A stretch of 64,000 nucleotides of DNA from Myrica gale (lineage: Eukaryota; Streptophyta; Magnoliopsida; Fagales; Myricaceae). This document shows, in pieces, positions 11,851-24,054 of this stretch. The stretch covers positions 13,317,001-13,381,000 of the forward strand of contig OZ005621.1 of NCBI GenBank assembly GCA_963930655.1, in the 5' to 3' direction. Below the pieces are notes generated by a model. It did not search any database. It was not told the DNA's origin and worked only from the letters and a program-made list of their open reading frames with translations. The translations under genes were made by a program, and so were the position numbers. Numbering within the stretch: the stretch's first letter is position 1; each line of letters starts with the position of its first letter.

Positions 11851-12323
11851 GGTGAGTATATTAGGTCTTAAACTTCCTTGTTCAAAATCGTATCGATTAA
11901 TATATGTTGAGGAAAAGAGAAGAGAGCTTAGTTCTACGTTGTTGTCCCAAAGCTCAAGCATCCATAATCTCTATTTCGAGACTGACATCCTCACTCGTAA
12001 GCAGTGGGAGCAAGAAATCTTAGCGCAAAACGACAACAACGAAAAGTCATTTTGATTTTTGACTTTTAGTAATGATAGCTTTTGAGTTTAGTAATGGGAA
12101 TTAGCGGTGTTCAGTGCCACAGGAAAATTCCGGTGGCACCGGCACCGAGTTGCCGGTACCCGGCTTCACCGGTACCGGTGCCGGTTTGGTTTTTTCCAAG
12201 GAACCCGGTGGTATTCCCAGTTTCCGGGTTACCAGCACCAGGTTCCGGGGAACCGTGATTTTTTTTCAAGGTTAAACGATTCCTTTAGACGTAGATTTTA
12301 TAAAATTGAAACTGAAGCAAACA

Positions 12324-12485
12324 ATGGGATCAGAATCGAACTTAGCATCTTCATCGTCAACATCGAAACCTTGCGGGATGCGAGCTAGAGATCCCGAAGA
12401 TGAGGTTTTACCTCGACAACCTCCACTCTCACAAATGCTATCTCAGCGAGGTTCATTTTTTGCAAATTTTTCGTTTCTTCTTTGA
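12324..12485 (+). other. Short unidentified ORF in the hAT left arm
   Basis: The frame begins MGSESNLASSSSTSKPCGMR and continues through DPEDEVLPRQPPLSQMLSQR to a stop. It is serine-rich and proline-containing, with no recognised domain. It could be a second captured first exon, or a transposase N-terminal remnant. A donor-like site was not clear. Confidence 0.3.
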
Positions 12486-14489
12486 TCAATTATTTTATAT
12501 TTTTACTGTAAAATATTTGTTCTTCTATCCCATGATGTTTTTGTTCGTGTTTATCCTTTCTGCAAACTTTTAATCGATTAGCTTTGCATCCAATTCGCAG
12601 CAGAATGGGTTATGGGATGTCCGTTTCAACACACAATGTGGTTCGAATTCTTAAATTCCACAATACCACATCTTTTTGTTTCTTGGAGTAAAATCGATTT
12701 CGAAAGATTTGCTCTTTGATGGGAGTTTGTTTCAGTGTTGTGATAAATTTCACATTTATCTTTTTATTTTGTTTGAATTAGTTACTGCAATTGGTTTTCT
12801 GGTGATAGGTTTTACACAGTCTGGCATTAGTTAATCTCTGAAAATATGGTGTCGTATATGCATTTTAGGTCATTGGTATTACTTAAGCCCTTTACAGCCT
12901 TATTCAAATCCAGGTGTTTGCTAACATTTTTGTTTCTTAGTTTGGGGGTACTAGTGTTTCTCGCAAATTCCGGGTCTCTCTAACTTCATGGTAGTGTTAT
13001 ATTCTTTTTCCAGGTGGACGTATGGGCTCTTGGTGTGTCTGCAATTGAAATGACAGAAGTATTTCTTCTACTTGTAAATGTTGAACACTTAGTGGGAGGA
13101 AAAAAAATTGAAAGGCGAACGATCTTTATAAGTTGCTTGGAAGTGCAAATGTTTCCTTTTCTTTGATTATTTTCTTTTTCTTTTTTTGTGAGCTGGGGGC
13201 TTGGGAGGGTGACAGGATTTGTGCCTGCGTTGCCAAAATTGTCCTACTCTAGAGTTCAGGGCTAGTGATGCCAAATTTCTTAGCTGGTTGGTGATATTCC
13301 TAGTTTCAGGATTAAGGCAACTCAAGAGGGGGGTGAATTGGTTTTCAAAACTTTTGGATATTGACCACCAAAGACGTGTTTGCTAGTATATACTACTTTA
13401 GCACAAGTATAATATGCAATAAGAATAAGTATGTGCTTAAAGTAAAGATAAGGGATAAGAGAAGCAAACACTCGATTTTTAGGTGGTTCGGCAAACCCGC
13501 CTACATCCACCCCTCAAGCTCCTTCACCGAGCCTTGAGGTTTTCCACTATCTTCAATAGCTTTACACACTAGCTTCTGGGTGCTAGTGAACCGTACAAGT
13601 GTTTTCTCCCGGGCTCAACACTCAAACCCACCCAAGTGATTTTTCTAGCTCACCACTCACAACCTCACCAAGCTTGAGATATACACTCTCGAAGCTTCTT
13701 CTTTAGTGAACAACCTCACTAAAGGAAACACCTCTTTTGGATAGGTAAATGGAAGAACAAAAATTCTCTTTATAAAGTAGATATGAAAATGAAGGCTCTA
13801 TCTCTTTATTCACACAAAGACAAGGATATGAAAGTGTGTTTTGTGTGAATGCTATGAGAAATATAGAATAAGAAGGTTTAGAATATTTCTCAAGTAGTAG
13901 AATTGATATGTGGTCGTTGGGTTGTCATTTTAGACGAAATGAAGGTGTATTTATAGGCCACGTATGAAAACTAGCCGTTTATAGTCGTTGGGAGTTTTTG
14001 CTAAAACGAGCCGGTCGACCGCTACATCAACCGGTTGACCGCTTCAAGTTACCGTTACTCCAACGGTCATATTGTCAGAAGCTCAACGGCTCTTTTGTCA
14101 AAAACCAACCGGTCGACCGCTACATGAGGCGGTCGAAGTACCGGTCGACCTCCTAAACTTAAGCAAGATCCGGTTCTTTTAAAAATAAGGTTTTTGACCA
14201 CTTTTAAACACCCAATTTGGAAGACATACTTCCCATAAGTATATGAAAGTTTGGAGGTTTGATTGGGGTGTTTTTTAAACTTATAAAAACATTTTAATCT
14301 TTCAAACAAAACTTAAAAGGGTTTATGCATGTTTTGAAAGATATGCAAGTGAGTGATTCAAGTCCTTGTCAAATGTGAAATAAAGAGTTACAAGGATTAT
14401 ATTCTAAGGTCTTGAATCTTCACTTTAAGCTCCTTGCATCTTCTTGTTCTTTTTTCTTCAAGGTTTGACTCTTTTCATCAAGTTGTCTT

Positions 14490-17400
14490 TGTGAGCCCCG
14501 ATTTTCTCCTATGTCATTTCTTATGTATTATCTTTTATTTTCCGAAGTATTAGTTTTAATTTTATTATGGGGCCATATTTTTTGCCAATGTATGGCCTAA
14601 TCTTTATGTTATGGTACCTTGATCAAAATGAGATTTTATTTCATGAAATTTCCTAAATAATTTTCTTGTCATTTTTATGCAAAGTTTAAATTATATTCTC
14701 CTAAGAGCCGAATTTGCAAGGTGAGTTTCTCTCTTATGAATTTATATTTTTCATTTACTTAATATGTTTCATGATCCATAAGATTTAGATTATGATTAAA
14801 GATTTTTATATATAGGCCGAAAATAGTTAATGGATAAAATCATGAATTTCTTTTGAGAAATTGATTGAATATTTTGTGTCATTCATATGTGGCATATATT
14901 ATTACTATGTGGCCTAGATTAATAAGTTGAATTATCATTAGAATAATAGATGATAAATTATTAGACATATGATAAGTTAAGAGAGATTTAAAATGATAAG
15001 CACACTTGCTTATCATAAGTGATAAGCAAGCATAATGATAAGTTAGGGAAACTTTTCATGCAATAAGTGGATGTGGCTATTGTAGAGATAGGCTAGAGCC
15101 ACTATCATAAGATAAGATATCATGCTTATGAGATGATAAGCTAATGGAATGAACTAGATAAGCTAGAGAGCTTATAGGAGATAAGTTAGGTAAAATAGTA
15201 ACCAAGTTGAAAGTTAGTTGCATTTCAAATGTGAGAGTAACTAAGTTGGTTGGAAGGCAACCAAACAAAGCAAATGAGAGTTAAAGAGATGGCTTTTACG
15301 TGAATGAGCATGTGGTGAGTTGAAAAGACAAAAGCTAATTGCCATGTGAAGTTGTAAGATGTGTAAGATGCATTCAATGAGACAAGACAACACATGGAAG
15401 TAAAAAAGAAGAGAAAAAGCAAGGGAGAAGTGGGATTTACGTGAAGACCAAATGTGATGAGGAGAGAGAAATCAATTCAATGCAAGTCACGCTTTGGGAG
15501 ACAAGGATTTATGTGAGAAAAAAGTTGAAGTGAAAAGAGGAGAGAAGGAGAGCATTGGCCGGCCAACCCCATTCGTCCCCCTTTTCCCTCCTTCACACTT
15601 CTCTCATGTCATTTTCACCTTGTCTTTGTCATTGTCATAGCATTAACTCTCCTTGGGAGATTCAATTGTCTCACACTTCACACCTAGCATTTCATTTCAC
15701 TCCATTTCTTCCTCACTTAGCCGAATATTGCATTTGCTCTCAACTCTCTCTATTTTTCTTCACTTGGCCGAACCACCCATCTAAGATTCAAGGTTTGCTC
15801 TTTTCCTCTTGCACTCTAAACCACATTCCTCTTGCCTTCTAAATCACACTCTAAAAGCCCAAGTTAGACCTCTTTTGTGGTGACCAAATCTCTCTTTGTG
15901 CAACCCTATTTTCTTCCTTGAAAATCCTAATCAATAGCCTCATTTCTCTTGAAGAAGTTAGTCCATTTCCATTAGGACTAATCATTCAAGCTTACCACAT
16001 TTTTCCCCACCATAGAACCCACATTAGCACCTCAAATCAAGAAGGAGGAGTTTGGGTAAAAGTTTGGTGAAGGTAGAGGTAGGCTTGATTCTCTTTAGTA
16101 TTCTTGTCTAAAGTTTTTCATAAGTACTAACCTAAGGCATTTTATTTTTCTATGTACTCAAGCTTGGGATAATCATCAAGGTAAGGCAAAAAATGTGATG
16201 TTGTTGGTTGAGTATAGTGATGGCCGAATTATATGCTTAGATCTTGTGTTGTTGGTCTCTCTAATATTAGATCGAAGTGTTTAACTATGTTCTTGATGGT
16301 GTAAAAACAATGTACATGTGAAACAGGTTCGGATCTATGAAGTTAATGCATGCAAATAGGTCATAAATACAAAAGGAAGTTATATCTAAGTTTATGCTAA
16401 GTTGGTTGGTTGTAAGTTGTAAATCTCCCTAGATCTATGGTTATGGATGTGTTTGAATGTTAGATCGGGTCATATTATTCATGAATAATGAAAGTATGAA
16501 GTAATGCATACTAGTTAGGTTATAAAATGCAAAGGGAAATGCATGATATAATTTTTAGCATGAAAAAATGTGATGTTATGAGTTATGGCCGAACCATATA
16601 TGCCCTAGGTTTCCAAGAGAAAGTTTGTGTATGTATAGATCTAGATATTGGCCATGTTATATGCTAGATTAATGACTTAATGCATGGTAGATAATTATGT
16701 TATGTAAAGGAGGCATGCAAATTGAAGGAAACAAAAGAGAACATATTGGATGAAAAACATGTGTTGGCCGAATGGTATAATGTATGATATATTGTGTTGG
16801 TGTTTGGATTCTTAGATCCAAGGGTGTGAAATTGTTGAATGGAGGATGGGATCACCATTGGAGTTGAAGTTGTGATTAAAGGATGCATAAAATTTAGTGT
16901 TGACCGAATGTTTAAAATAAAAAGAACCCTAATGGTAAATTATGATGAATAGGTTATAAATGTTGTGTTGGATACTTGAAATTGGTGATTAGGCTAATTG
17001 GAATAATATTGAGGAACCATGAACATGTGATGAAATATACGAAACCCTAGTTAGGGTTAGTATTTCGGATTAATTGAGGTTTAAGGTCCAAATTAAGATT
17101 TAATCATGATTAAAGTTATTGATGGTTTAATGTAAAGTTTTAGTAGAGCACATGAAATAATGAGAGACTTAGGTTTAATCCTAAATCCGTTGGTGTAAAT
17201 TAAACCCTAATCAAGACATGTATAAATATATATTATATTACAATAAAAATATTAATGATTAAATAACCTAAGTTTTGAGTATTAGTTAAAGAAAAGAGTA
17301 AATAAATATTTTAAATGATTAAAAGAATTTCAGAGATATATATATATATATCTTTGGTTGATAACCGATTTCAAAAAAATGCAAATGTTTAATTTATATG

Positions 17401-18521
17401 ATTACTTACTATTTCTTAAGTCTAAGAAATATTTGAATCGCTTGTAGGCGATCTACGTGTCTTATACACTACCAAGGAAGACCAATTGTAAGTGGACAAT
17501 AAGTGGTTCTTTTCAAAACTGGAATGACACACTGCATCGTTTCATGAACAAGTATGAGATTTTAATCGAGCATGACACGACATGTGCATTGCATGAATTT
17601 TTCAAAGAGAATGTTTTATGCAATGATTTTATGGAAAGACTATGAAAAGTTTTATGAAACGATAAGTTAAGTTAAGGGGCACTGGTCGGTACCATACCAT
17701 CAAGATGGACTCCCATACCGAAGGACGAATGCGAGAAGGATGGGTGAGTCCACGAGGCTGTGCAAACCACACTGAAGGACATTGAGAAGGTGTGGGCCTC
17801 CAAGGGTCATGTCTAGCCATTGAAGGACGAATGCGAGAAGGTGCACTAGCTTGACTATATGTAAGGTCTCCAAGGGAATTCGGGGATGGTTCCAAAGGGA
17901 ACGCACAACCCTGACTTCAGGGGTTAAATGGAGCGAGCCCACAGTAAGATATATGAAATAGTTATGAAAAGGCCAAGAATGACACAAGTATGAATAAGTG
18001 ATTTTCAAGGGCCAAGGGCCAATTTTACAAGCAAGTACGAAAGAAATATTTTCAAGGGCCTGGGCCCGAATTTAAGCAAGAACATATGCATATCCACGAC
18101 ATGCATGTGCATCATTTATCAAGTTTCTTTTCATGATTAAGCAAGCATAAGTCAAGAGCATGTTTCACATTTATGTCTTTCCCTTACTGAGTCTTTTTGA
18201 CTCACGTTTCAAAATTGTGTCATTGTAGATGCCTCAGGTGAAGAGAGTCAGGAGGACTACCTGACATAGAAGCACAAGAATTACGTTCAAAATTTTCATG
18301 ATAGTGGCTTGATCGTCACTAGTTGGCTTTTAATATGTTATATATGTTTTGTATAAAAAACTTAATTAGAACCCTGATTATGTATGATTTAGCTCGAATC
18401 CCTCGCAATCCTGTACGTTTCCGCCGTAAGCACGTAAGTATGTAAGTAAGAACTCTGGAGCCATCCGAGGGATAGCTCGCGGCTGTCACGGTCCCTGCAG
18501 GATGCCGTTCGGGGCGTGACA
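14490..18521 (+). mobile_element. Solo LTR A1, Tekay-like family A
   Basis: This 4032-bp LTR starts TGTGAGCCCCG, ends GTTCGGGGCGTGACA and is flanked by a perfect duplication GTCTT (14485-14489 and 18522-18526). It is inserted near the far end of LTR E2. It contains an array of GATAAG/CTTATC motifs (about 14920-15200), the inverted-repeat module (17519-18228) and the TGAGTC/GACTCA dyad at 18187. No coding sequence belongs to it. Confidence 0.92.
14920..15200 (+). promoter_or_regulatory. GATAAG/CTTATC motif array in LTR A1
   Basis: About ten GATAAG or CTTATC hexamers occur within 280 bp, some as inverted pairs such as GATAAGCACACTTGCTTATC. The same array is seen at about 34010-34250 and, reversed, at 44730-44970. 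GATAAG is the plant I-box core. Enhancer function is inference. Confidence 0.5.
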
Positions 18522-19747
18522 GTCTTTGTCTTTGAAGATGTTCATTTGTAAACTTCATCCATTTATTGAAATCATCAAAATCTCGATTGTGCACAAAAGC
18601 CAACAGTTGGGGGTTCTGATAAGCCTCAGAAAGTAATTGGTGAACAATGGGTTTGAAATCTGGATTTTAGATCTCCATGCAATTTCTAGCGTGTGTTAAG
18701 CAAAAAAATTATGGTATTAGTTCATGTGAGAAATGAGTATTTTGTGCTGAATGACTATTCATATAGATCCTTTCCTACGTGACACACTTGTTCATGTTTC
18801 TTGATAGCTCTAAATCCTTTACCTCTTTTTTTTTTCAGGGACTTCCTCCAAGATCTGCAGTACATCCCATGAGGGTCAGTGCATGATCTCCATGTAATTT
18901 TTGAGTTTTTAGTATGTTGTAATTTACATTTCCATTTGTCACATTTTGCTCCATGTTAGTAGAAATTTGCTATTAATTTAGTGCAGATGAAGGATAATGT
19001 CTTTATCTTGTTTGTTTATTTGTAGTGCATTGATAGTGTTAATTGTGAAATCTGTATACATTCTAGGTCATCGGCAAGAGCTTCTATATTTTTTGTCTTG
19101 TTTCTTCCCTTTATATAAGTCCTTTGAACATGTGTTATATGGGTCGGTGTCGTACAGTGACGCAGAAATATTTGACTTATTTTTTTCTTGTTGATAGGTT
19201 TTGTTCATGATACACATTGAGCCAGCTCCAATGCTTGAGGATAAAGAGAAATGGTGCGTTTTTAAGCCATTACATTCGCATATTATAATAACACATCTTT
19301 TGAGTGGTAGAATTTACATATCTGGTAGCACTTGTGAACCGTGTTACATCAGGTTGGTCTTCATGATCGTTCTACTAACTTTTGGTTGGATTATTGATTT
19401 TGGATTGGATTTTATTAATTTGGATTAGATTGTTGATTTTGGATTGGATTTTATTAGTTTAGATTATAGTATTGATTTTGGATTGTATTAGTATAGAGTT
19501 TATATTTTCTATATGCATAATATGTTAAAAAAATGGTTCAATATGAATGTAGGATTACCGGAAACCGCCATCGCTAAGGGCCGATTTTTTCCCTTAACGG
19601 TGTAGGTGTGTAGGTGACATTTTTTTTAAAACCGGCATATCCGATGTAGGTGCCGGTTTTGGCCAAAACTGACACCTACACCGGGGTTGAACAGCTCTAA
19701 CGGGAATAAGAAAGTTACTCTAACTTTTTACCTTTTGTGACCTTTTC

Positions 19748-20050
19748 TTATACGCATGTACCTTTAGTGACGAATTTAAGAATTTGGTTGGTGTGAGGGA
19801 AGCCAAACTTTTTAGCCACAAAAGAGAAAGAGTTGGTGGTTGTAGCCTGATTTTCTTGAAGTGAGAAATCATGAGCCAAGAATGCATTGGGTGGAAAAGA
19901 AAAACAAAGGTTCCTGAGTCTCAGCTCAACTTGAGTCTGGCAGTATCCGGTGATAACCTTATCTGTCCAAGTAACATGGCCTTCAACTGCATATGTATCT
20001 CTGCAAGTAACATGGCCTTCAACTCCATAGGTTCCACTAATAGGAGGCAC
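19748..20050 (-). other. Unidentified open frame with an internal 36-bp duplication
   Basis: On the minus strand 100 codons are open, including GVEGHVTC and AVEGHVTW, two copies of one 12-residue unit produced by a 36-bp tandem duplication (19970-20041). The downstream part reads VELRLRNLCFSFPPNAFLAH. The family is not recognised. Coding character is plausible (varied composition, no low complexity), but the frame lacks flanking exons. It may be a gene or transposon remnant. Confidence 0.3.
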
Positions 20051-20079
20051 TCGGAACTAATCTCGTGGTTAGGATAACC

Positions 20080-20401
20080 ACAGTTCTGGGGTTGTGAGTG
20101 TTGCGCCCTTAGGAAAAAAGTTTCTTATCTCTATCCCTTGAACTCTTTAATTATCTGCATATCTATATTGTGTTTAAGGTTTATCTACTTACCGAGCAGA
20201 TTCATTGATTATCCTGTTCCCATATAGTGTAGTGTTTCATTCATTCTTGCATGTCTTTGTAAGAGCACTAACTAGTCTAGAGCTTTCTTCTTTAATCTGT
20301 TTATCTATTATCAAGGCTTTGTTCTGTTGGGTTTGATTGTGCGTTTATGGGAAATTATTTTAGAAAACTCAACTCGCCCTCTTTCTTGTGTAGTCATAAC
20401 A
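20080..20401 (+). mobile_element. Possible copia LTR 3'-end remnant
   Basis: The block ends AAAACTCAACTCGCCCTC followed by TTGTGTAGTCATAACA, the layout seen at the ends of copia LTRs such as that of element C. The start is not resolved, and no target duplication was found. Confidence 0.3.
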
Positions 20402-20440
20402 GACTCACTTTGAATTTGAGTTTACCGCGTATGCTATTGT

Positions 20441-20963
20441 ATGGTTTTCCAATACAATTCTATCTCTAGCCTCTATCCGAGAAACAATAGCTTTAGTGGT
20501 AACATCCCGATTGAGATTGGTCGTCAGAAGTTTCTTCCTGAACTGAGTCTTAGGAATAACAACTTCTCAGGCAAGGCAACATTACAGACTAAATATCAGA
20601 GCTCGGCTCACAAACTTGAAATGCTTGTGCCTTTCCAACAATCAATAATTGTCTGGTGAAACACGAGTATCACTGAGTAGTTGAATTTCTTAGCAAACAA
20701 TAATCTCTATAGATCAATACCATCAAGCACTCGGCTATATATATAGCTTTGGTTCCTCAGCACACGAGGGGAATGCTGGACTTTGTGGCGCCCCGCTTTC
20801 AAACCAGTGCCCATATACTGTCAACAACAACGGGGACAATGACAACACGCTGGGTGATGCAGGGGGATCCGAGTCAGACGATGTCGAGGTGTCAGATTGC
20901 TCATTGATGGCGTTGAATTACCTGGAGCGGGAGGATCAACGTAAAGATGGCAAGAAATCGTGA
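20441..20963 (+). pseudogene. Leucine-rich-repeat receptor (RLP/RLK-type) pseudogene fragment
   Basis: The reading NNSFSGNIPIEIGRQKFL followed by LSLRNNNFSGK fits plant extracellular LRRs (LxxNxxSGxIP). Further on, in other frames, come NNNLY, SIPSST and then EGNAGLCGAPLSNQCPY, the conserved cap after the last LRR of receptor-like proteins and kinases. After the cap a hydrophilic acidic tail (GDNDNTLGD, ESDDVEVSD) runs to a stop at 20963. Several frame changes and stops separate these blocks, and the signal peptide, most LRRs and any kinase domain are missing. It is a decayed 3' fragment of a cell-surface receptor gene. An RLP is slightly favoured because no kinase follows. Confidence 0.7.
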
Positions 20964-23838
20964 TCTAGCCTAATTGGGGCGGTTTCCATGTACGTGTCGG
21001 TTTTTGGCCATAACTTTGGCTACAAGTGTCCGATTCGCGCCCGTGACCCCAATTCGAAAAGTTCTTTTCGGCGCGCACGTCATAGCCACCTAGCTATGCT
21101 CAGTACGCCTCGTTTCGAGCCCTAAATCTGCTGTTTTCCTTTTCGAATCTCCATTTTTAGTTAATTTTTGCTATTTATGGTAATTTTATATTTGTTGATT
21201 AGGAAATAATTCTAAACCCGATTTGGGCCAGATTTTTGGCAATCGTTTGATTTCTTTCCGTATTTCGTTTTGGTAAGACTTTTAGGGTTTTGCTATTTTT
21301 GGTAAAATTCTATGAAGTGTAGATTTTCAGCTATTTTAACCCAGCTTGTGGGTCGTTTTGATTCATTCCCGAATATTAAGAATTTTATTGAATTCCAGAG
21401 TGTTCTCTGAATTTTGGGTCGAATTCTCCATTTTTCCTTGCAATTTACCTATTGTCTTAGCCCGCAGAATAATCTCTATTTTGTTCAGCGTCACTGGGTC
21501 ATGAGAAACACTCATTGATATTGATGTCAATTTCAGGCTATAAACAGATAATTATGAATTTTTTAAATACCATGAAGAAGTAGGGAGTTAGAGAACGGAA
21601 GCGCGTCTATGCAATGGGTTAACAGATTGCGCAGAAGGCTTATTGTTTAATGATGGTATTATATTAATGTCACTTACTTATATATACTAAGACATTATTA
21701 ATTTTGCACCCACCGTATGAGAAGATTAAAACATTAGAAAAAGACTACTAATCTTTTAAAACAACATACGCGTTAAGACAAATATTAATATAATGATCAT
21801 TATATTAATTAATACAAATATTAAACAGACGAACCCATATATATATGCTCGATTAGTGGATTATAACTTAAAGCCTTTTATAGATAACGGTCTACGTAGG
21901 TGTATGAAAATAATACAGACACTCGATTAGGGCGAATATTACAAATGAATTATCATTAATTAATGGAGGTTGCACCCAGCTAATGCACAAGAAAAAGAAG
22001 AAGAAGAAATAATTCCAACACGTACGCATATATATTTTAAACTCAACACGTAGTCATTGGGAGATAGGATGAATAAGTTTTGAATTTTTAAACTTATTGT
22101 GAAAAGCTAGGTTTTTCATAAAAACAGGTCTATTCATTAGCTATAGGAATTGGAATTATTTTCTATCACTTAAACGGTTCTTATGGGCTGAAATACTTGT
22201 GGTTATGCTAAGTTATGGGCTTTGTAAAAGGAGCCCAATGATAGGTTCCTTTTTGGACCCAAAAAGCTTAGTTTAGATGACCATAGGCTTTGGGCCGCTT
22301 TTCCTTATTTATGGGCTTACCCAAGTAGTTTATGTAGCTACTAACCTTGTTTAAAACTATACTTGTCAGAAAGCCCAAGTTCAAGTCCTTATTGGACTTG
22401 AATTAGTAAAATTAGATGTTGGACTTATGTTTGATTAGTTTTAAGTTTAATTGCTTGCTGATTTGGCTAAGTATTTTAGTTTGATTTAATGATATTTATT
22501 TTAGAAATAGATACAAGATTTGGATGTGATAAAATTGCTAAGTCTTTTACAAGATTTGTTATGAAGTTGAAATTATCATATGACATGTTTACATATGGTG
22601 TTTTTAAGGAAATTCATTTCACATGATTAAAGGGTTAGTATGATATTTTGTGAAAAATATACATCAATGTTTTGGTTGTGACATTTGCATTAATGATGGT
22701 AAGGACGTGGCATTTGCATACTGCATACTGCGTAATGCATATTATTGCACTGGTATATTCTTGTTGAATTGTGAACTGTTAATCGAACATATATGTATTA
22801 TTTATATGGTTGTCATCTCAAGCCCCCATCCCCCCCTTACTGATTCCTTAAGACTCATCCCTTTGCTTGTCTACATTTATTTCACTAAGACATATTATGG
22901 CGGTATTCAACTCTTTCATTACCCATGAGCTTCTCACCCCATGTACTGGTCATTCACTTTCGAGCATTAGTAATTGATGGCCTAGAAGTGTTCCTGGACT
23001 CCTAGCACTAGCTTATCCTGAAGGATTTGCCACCAGAGTTTCCAAGCGAGCACAACCCCGTGGGAGCAAACCACACCAACATCGACATGATTCACCTCAC
23101 TGTTTCCTCGAATGAAGACTCCTCTTGAATAATGTTGTTGTTTTATGTTTTCCTTTGTTTGCTTTGTGTGCTTGTGTATATTTTCAAATAATAGGATTAG
23201 AGATTTTGTTATAGGCTTACTTATGTTAGCCTAGGGGTTGTATCCCCTAATCCCTAACCCCAACATTTTGATTTGTTTTTCTTTTCTTTTATTTTTCCCA
23301 GGTACTATTGTGCTATCTATATTACGGATTGCTTGCTTGTCAATATATCTTTAATCTTCTTCTAACTTGACTTCCATTTTCACCTTGTTATCTGAATATA
23401 TTTTATAAGTCTTCCACTGGTTTTCTTTACTATATAGTAATCTTTATACACCCCAAGGATATTATCAAAGACTTGAGACCCATAGGACAAGAGCGTGTCG
23501 TAATCTCGCCATATATGCACCTCTGATACTACAAAGAGATCTTAGAGACTAATACGAGCACGAGGTATGTGACAAATTTACACCAAAGAAATATTTGAAA
23601 ATCACAATAAATCAATAGGAATGTATAAAGAGAAATTAATCTGAGAATATAGAATCATTCAATTAAGGAGAAATCAATTTATTATATCATCAATGATAAA
23701 AATAACACCACAAAGCTTTAAACTTCACTTTTAACCATAGCGAGAGAATTATAGTGTGACATCTTCATAATGAAAGCCATGAAATTCCAAAGAAAAATAT
23801 CTAACTATGAAAGTAATAGAAAGTACAAGTGTCCCAAT
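20964..23838. other. Intergenic stretch, no firm gene
   Basis: The stretch is AT-rich. Around 20975-21130 a GC-richer segment (TTTTGGCCATAACTTTGGC, then CGTCATAGCCACCTAGCTATG) looks repeat-derived. At 23016-23131 an open stretch reads ILKDLPPEFPSEHNPVGANH to a stop and could be a last-exon remnant, family unknown. Nothing else is supported. Confidence 0.4.
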
Positions 23839-24054
23839 GTCACGCCCCGAACGTTAACCCGAAGGGGTTAATGACAGCTGCGAACATTCACTCGATGAAT
23901 GTTCCAGCGCTTACTCTTTATCTTGCAGCGGAATTTTTTTTTAAAACAACATAACATGGCTTCATGGCTGAGATACAAGATTTAAGAGATTCCATCAAAA
24001 CCTCTTCATATGGACTTACTCATAACGTCTTTACATTACATCTTGAATCCTTAT

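Larger units (their letters stand above)
13292..18605 (-). mobile_element. Solo LTR E2, copia-like family E, split by LTR A1
   Basis: The ends TGATATTCC and GCCAACA match E1, and a perfect duplication GTTGG flanks it (13287-13291 and 18606-18610). Removing the nested A1 leaves about 1.3 kb, the same size class as E1. GGTCGACC-type palindromes recur at about 14008-14150. It lies in the first captured kinase intron of the hAT element, so it is younger than that capture. Confidence 0.88.
13014..19253 (+). pseudogene. Captured SIK1-like MAP4K (STE20-family) kinase fragment, three exons
   Basis: Three exons with introns are retained. Exon 13014-13058 encodes VDVWALGVSAIEMTE, exon 18839-18874 encodes GLPPRSAVHPMR, and exon 19198-19253 encodes VLFMIHIEPAPMLEDKEK. 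Each is bounded by AG acceptors and GT donors, and phases are compatible. Together they cover subdomains IX-X of the catalytic domain of plant SIK1-type MAP4K kinases (the DVWALGVSAIEMAEG motif is diagnostic). No ATP-binding loop, catalytic HRD/DFG motifs or downstream regulatory region is present, so it cannot be an active kinase. Introns show capture from genomic DNA rather than cDNA. The first intron was later hit by LTR E2, which now makes it about 5.8 kb long. Confidence 0.8.
12102..19699. mobile_element. Non-autonomous hAT transposon carrying a captured kinase fragment
   Basis: The terminal inverted repeats are TAGCGGTGTTCA at the left and, on the other strand, TAGAGCTGTTCA at the right (10 of 12 match). 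They are flanked by 8-bp duplications ATGGGAAT and ACGGGAAT (7 of 8). Subterminal DNA is rich in CCGG and CACCGG motifs, including the palindrome CACCGGTACCGGTG (12167-12180), as is usual for hAT ends. Without the nested LTRs the element is about 2.3 kb. It has no recognisable transposase, so it would have depended on one elsewhere. Inside are three exons of a MAP4K gene. Terminal and duplication mismatches suggest considerable age, older than the nested E2 and A1. Confidence 0.75.

Noticed and set aside
15555-15842. Ser/Leu-rich frames in LTR A (also 34578-34919 and minus 44011-44363)
   Set aside because: Pyrimidine-rich LTR leader sequence gives secretory-looking peptides; frames are not the same between copies.
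17338-17351. TATATATATATATA run in LTR A1 as a promoter
   Set aside because: A simple AT repeat repeated in other copies, with no leader or spacing evidence for a TATA box.
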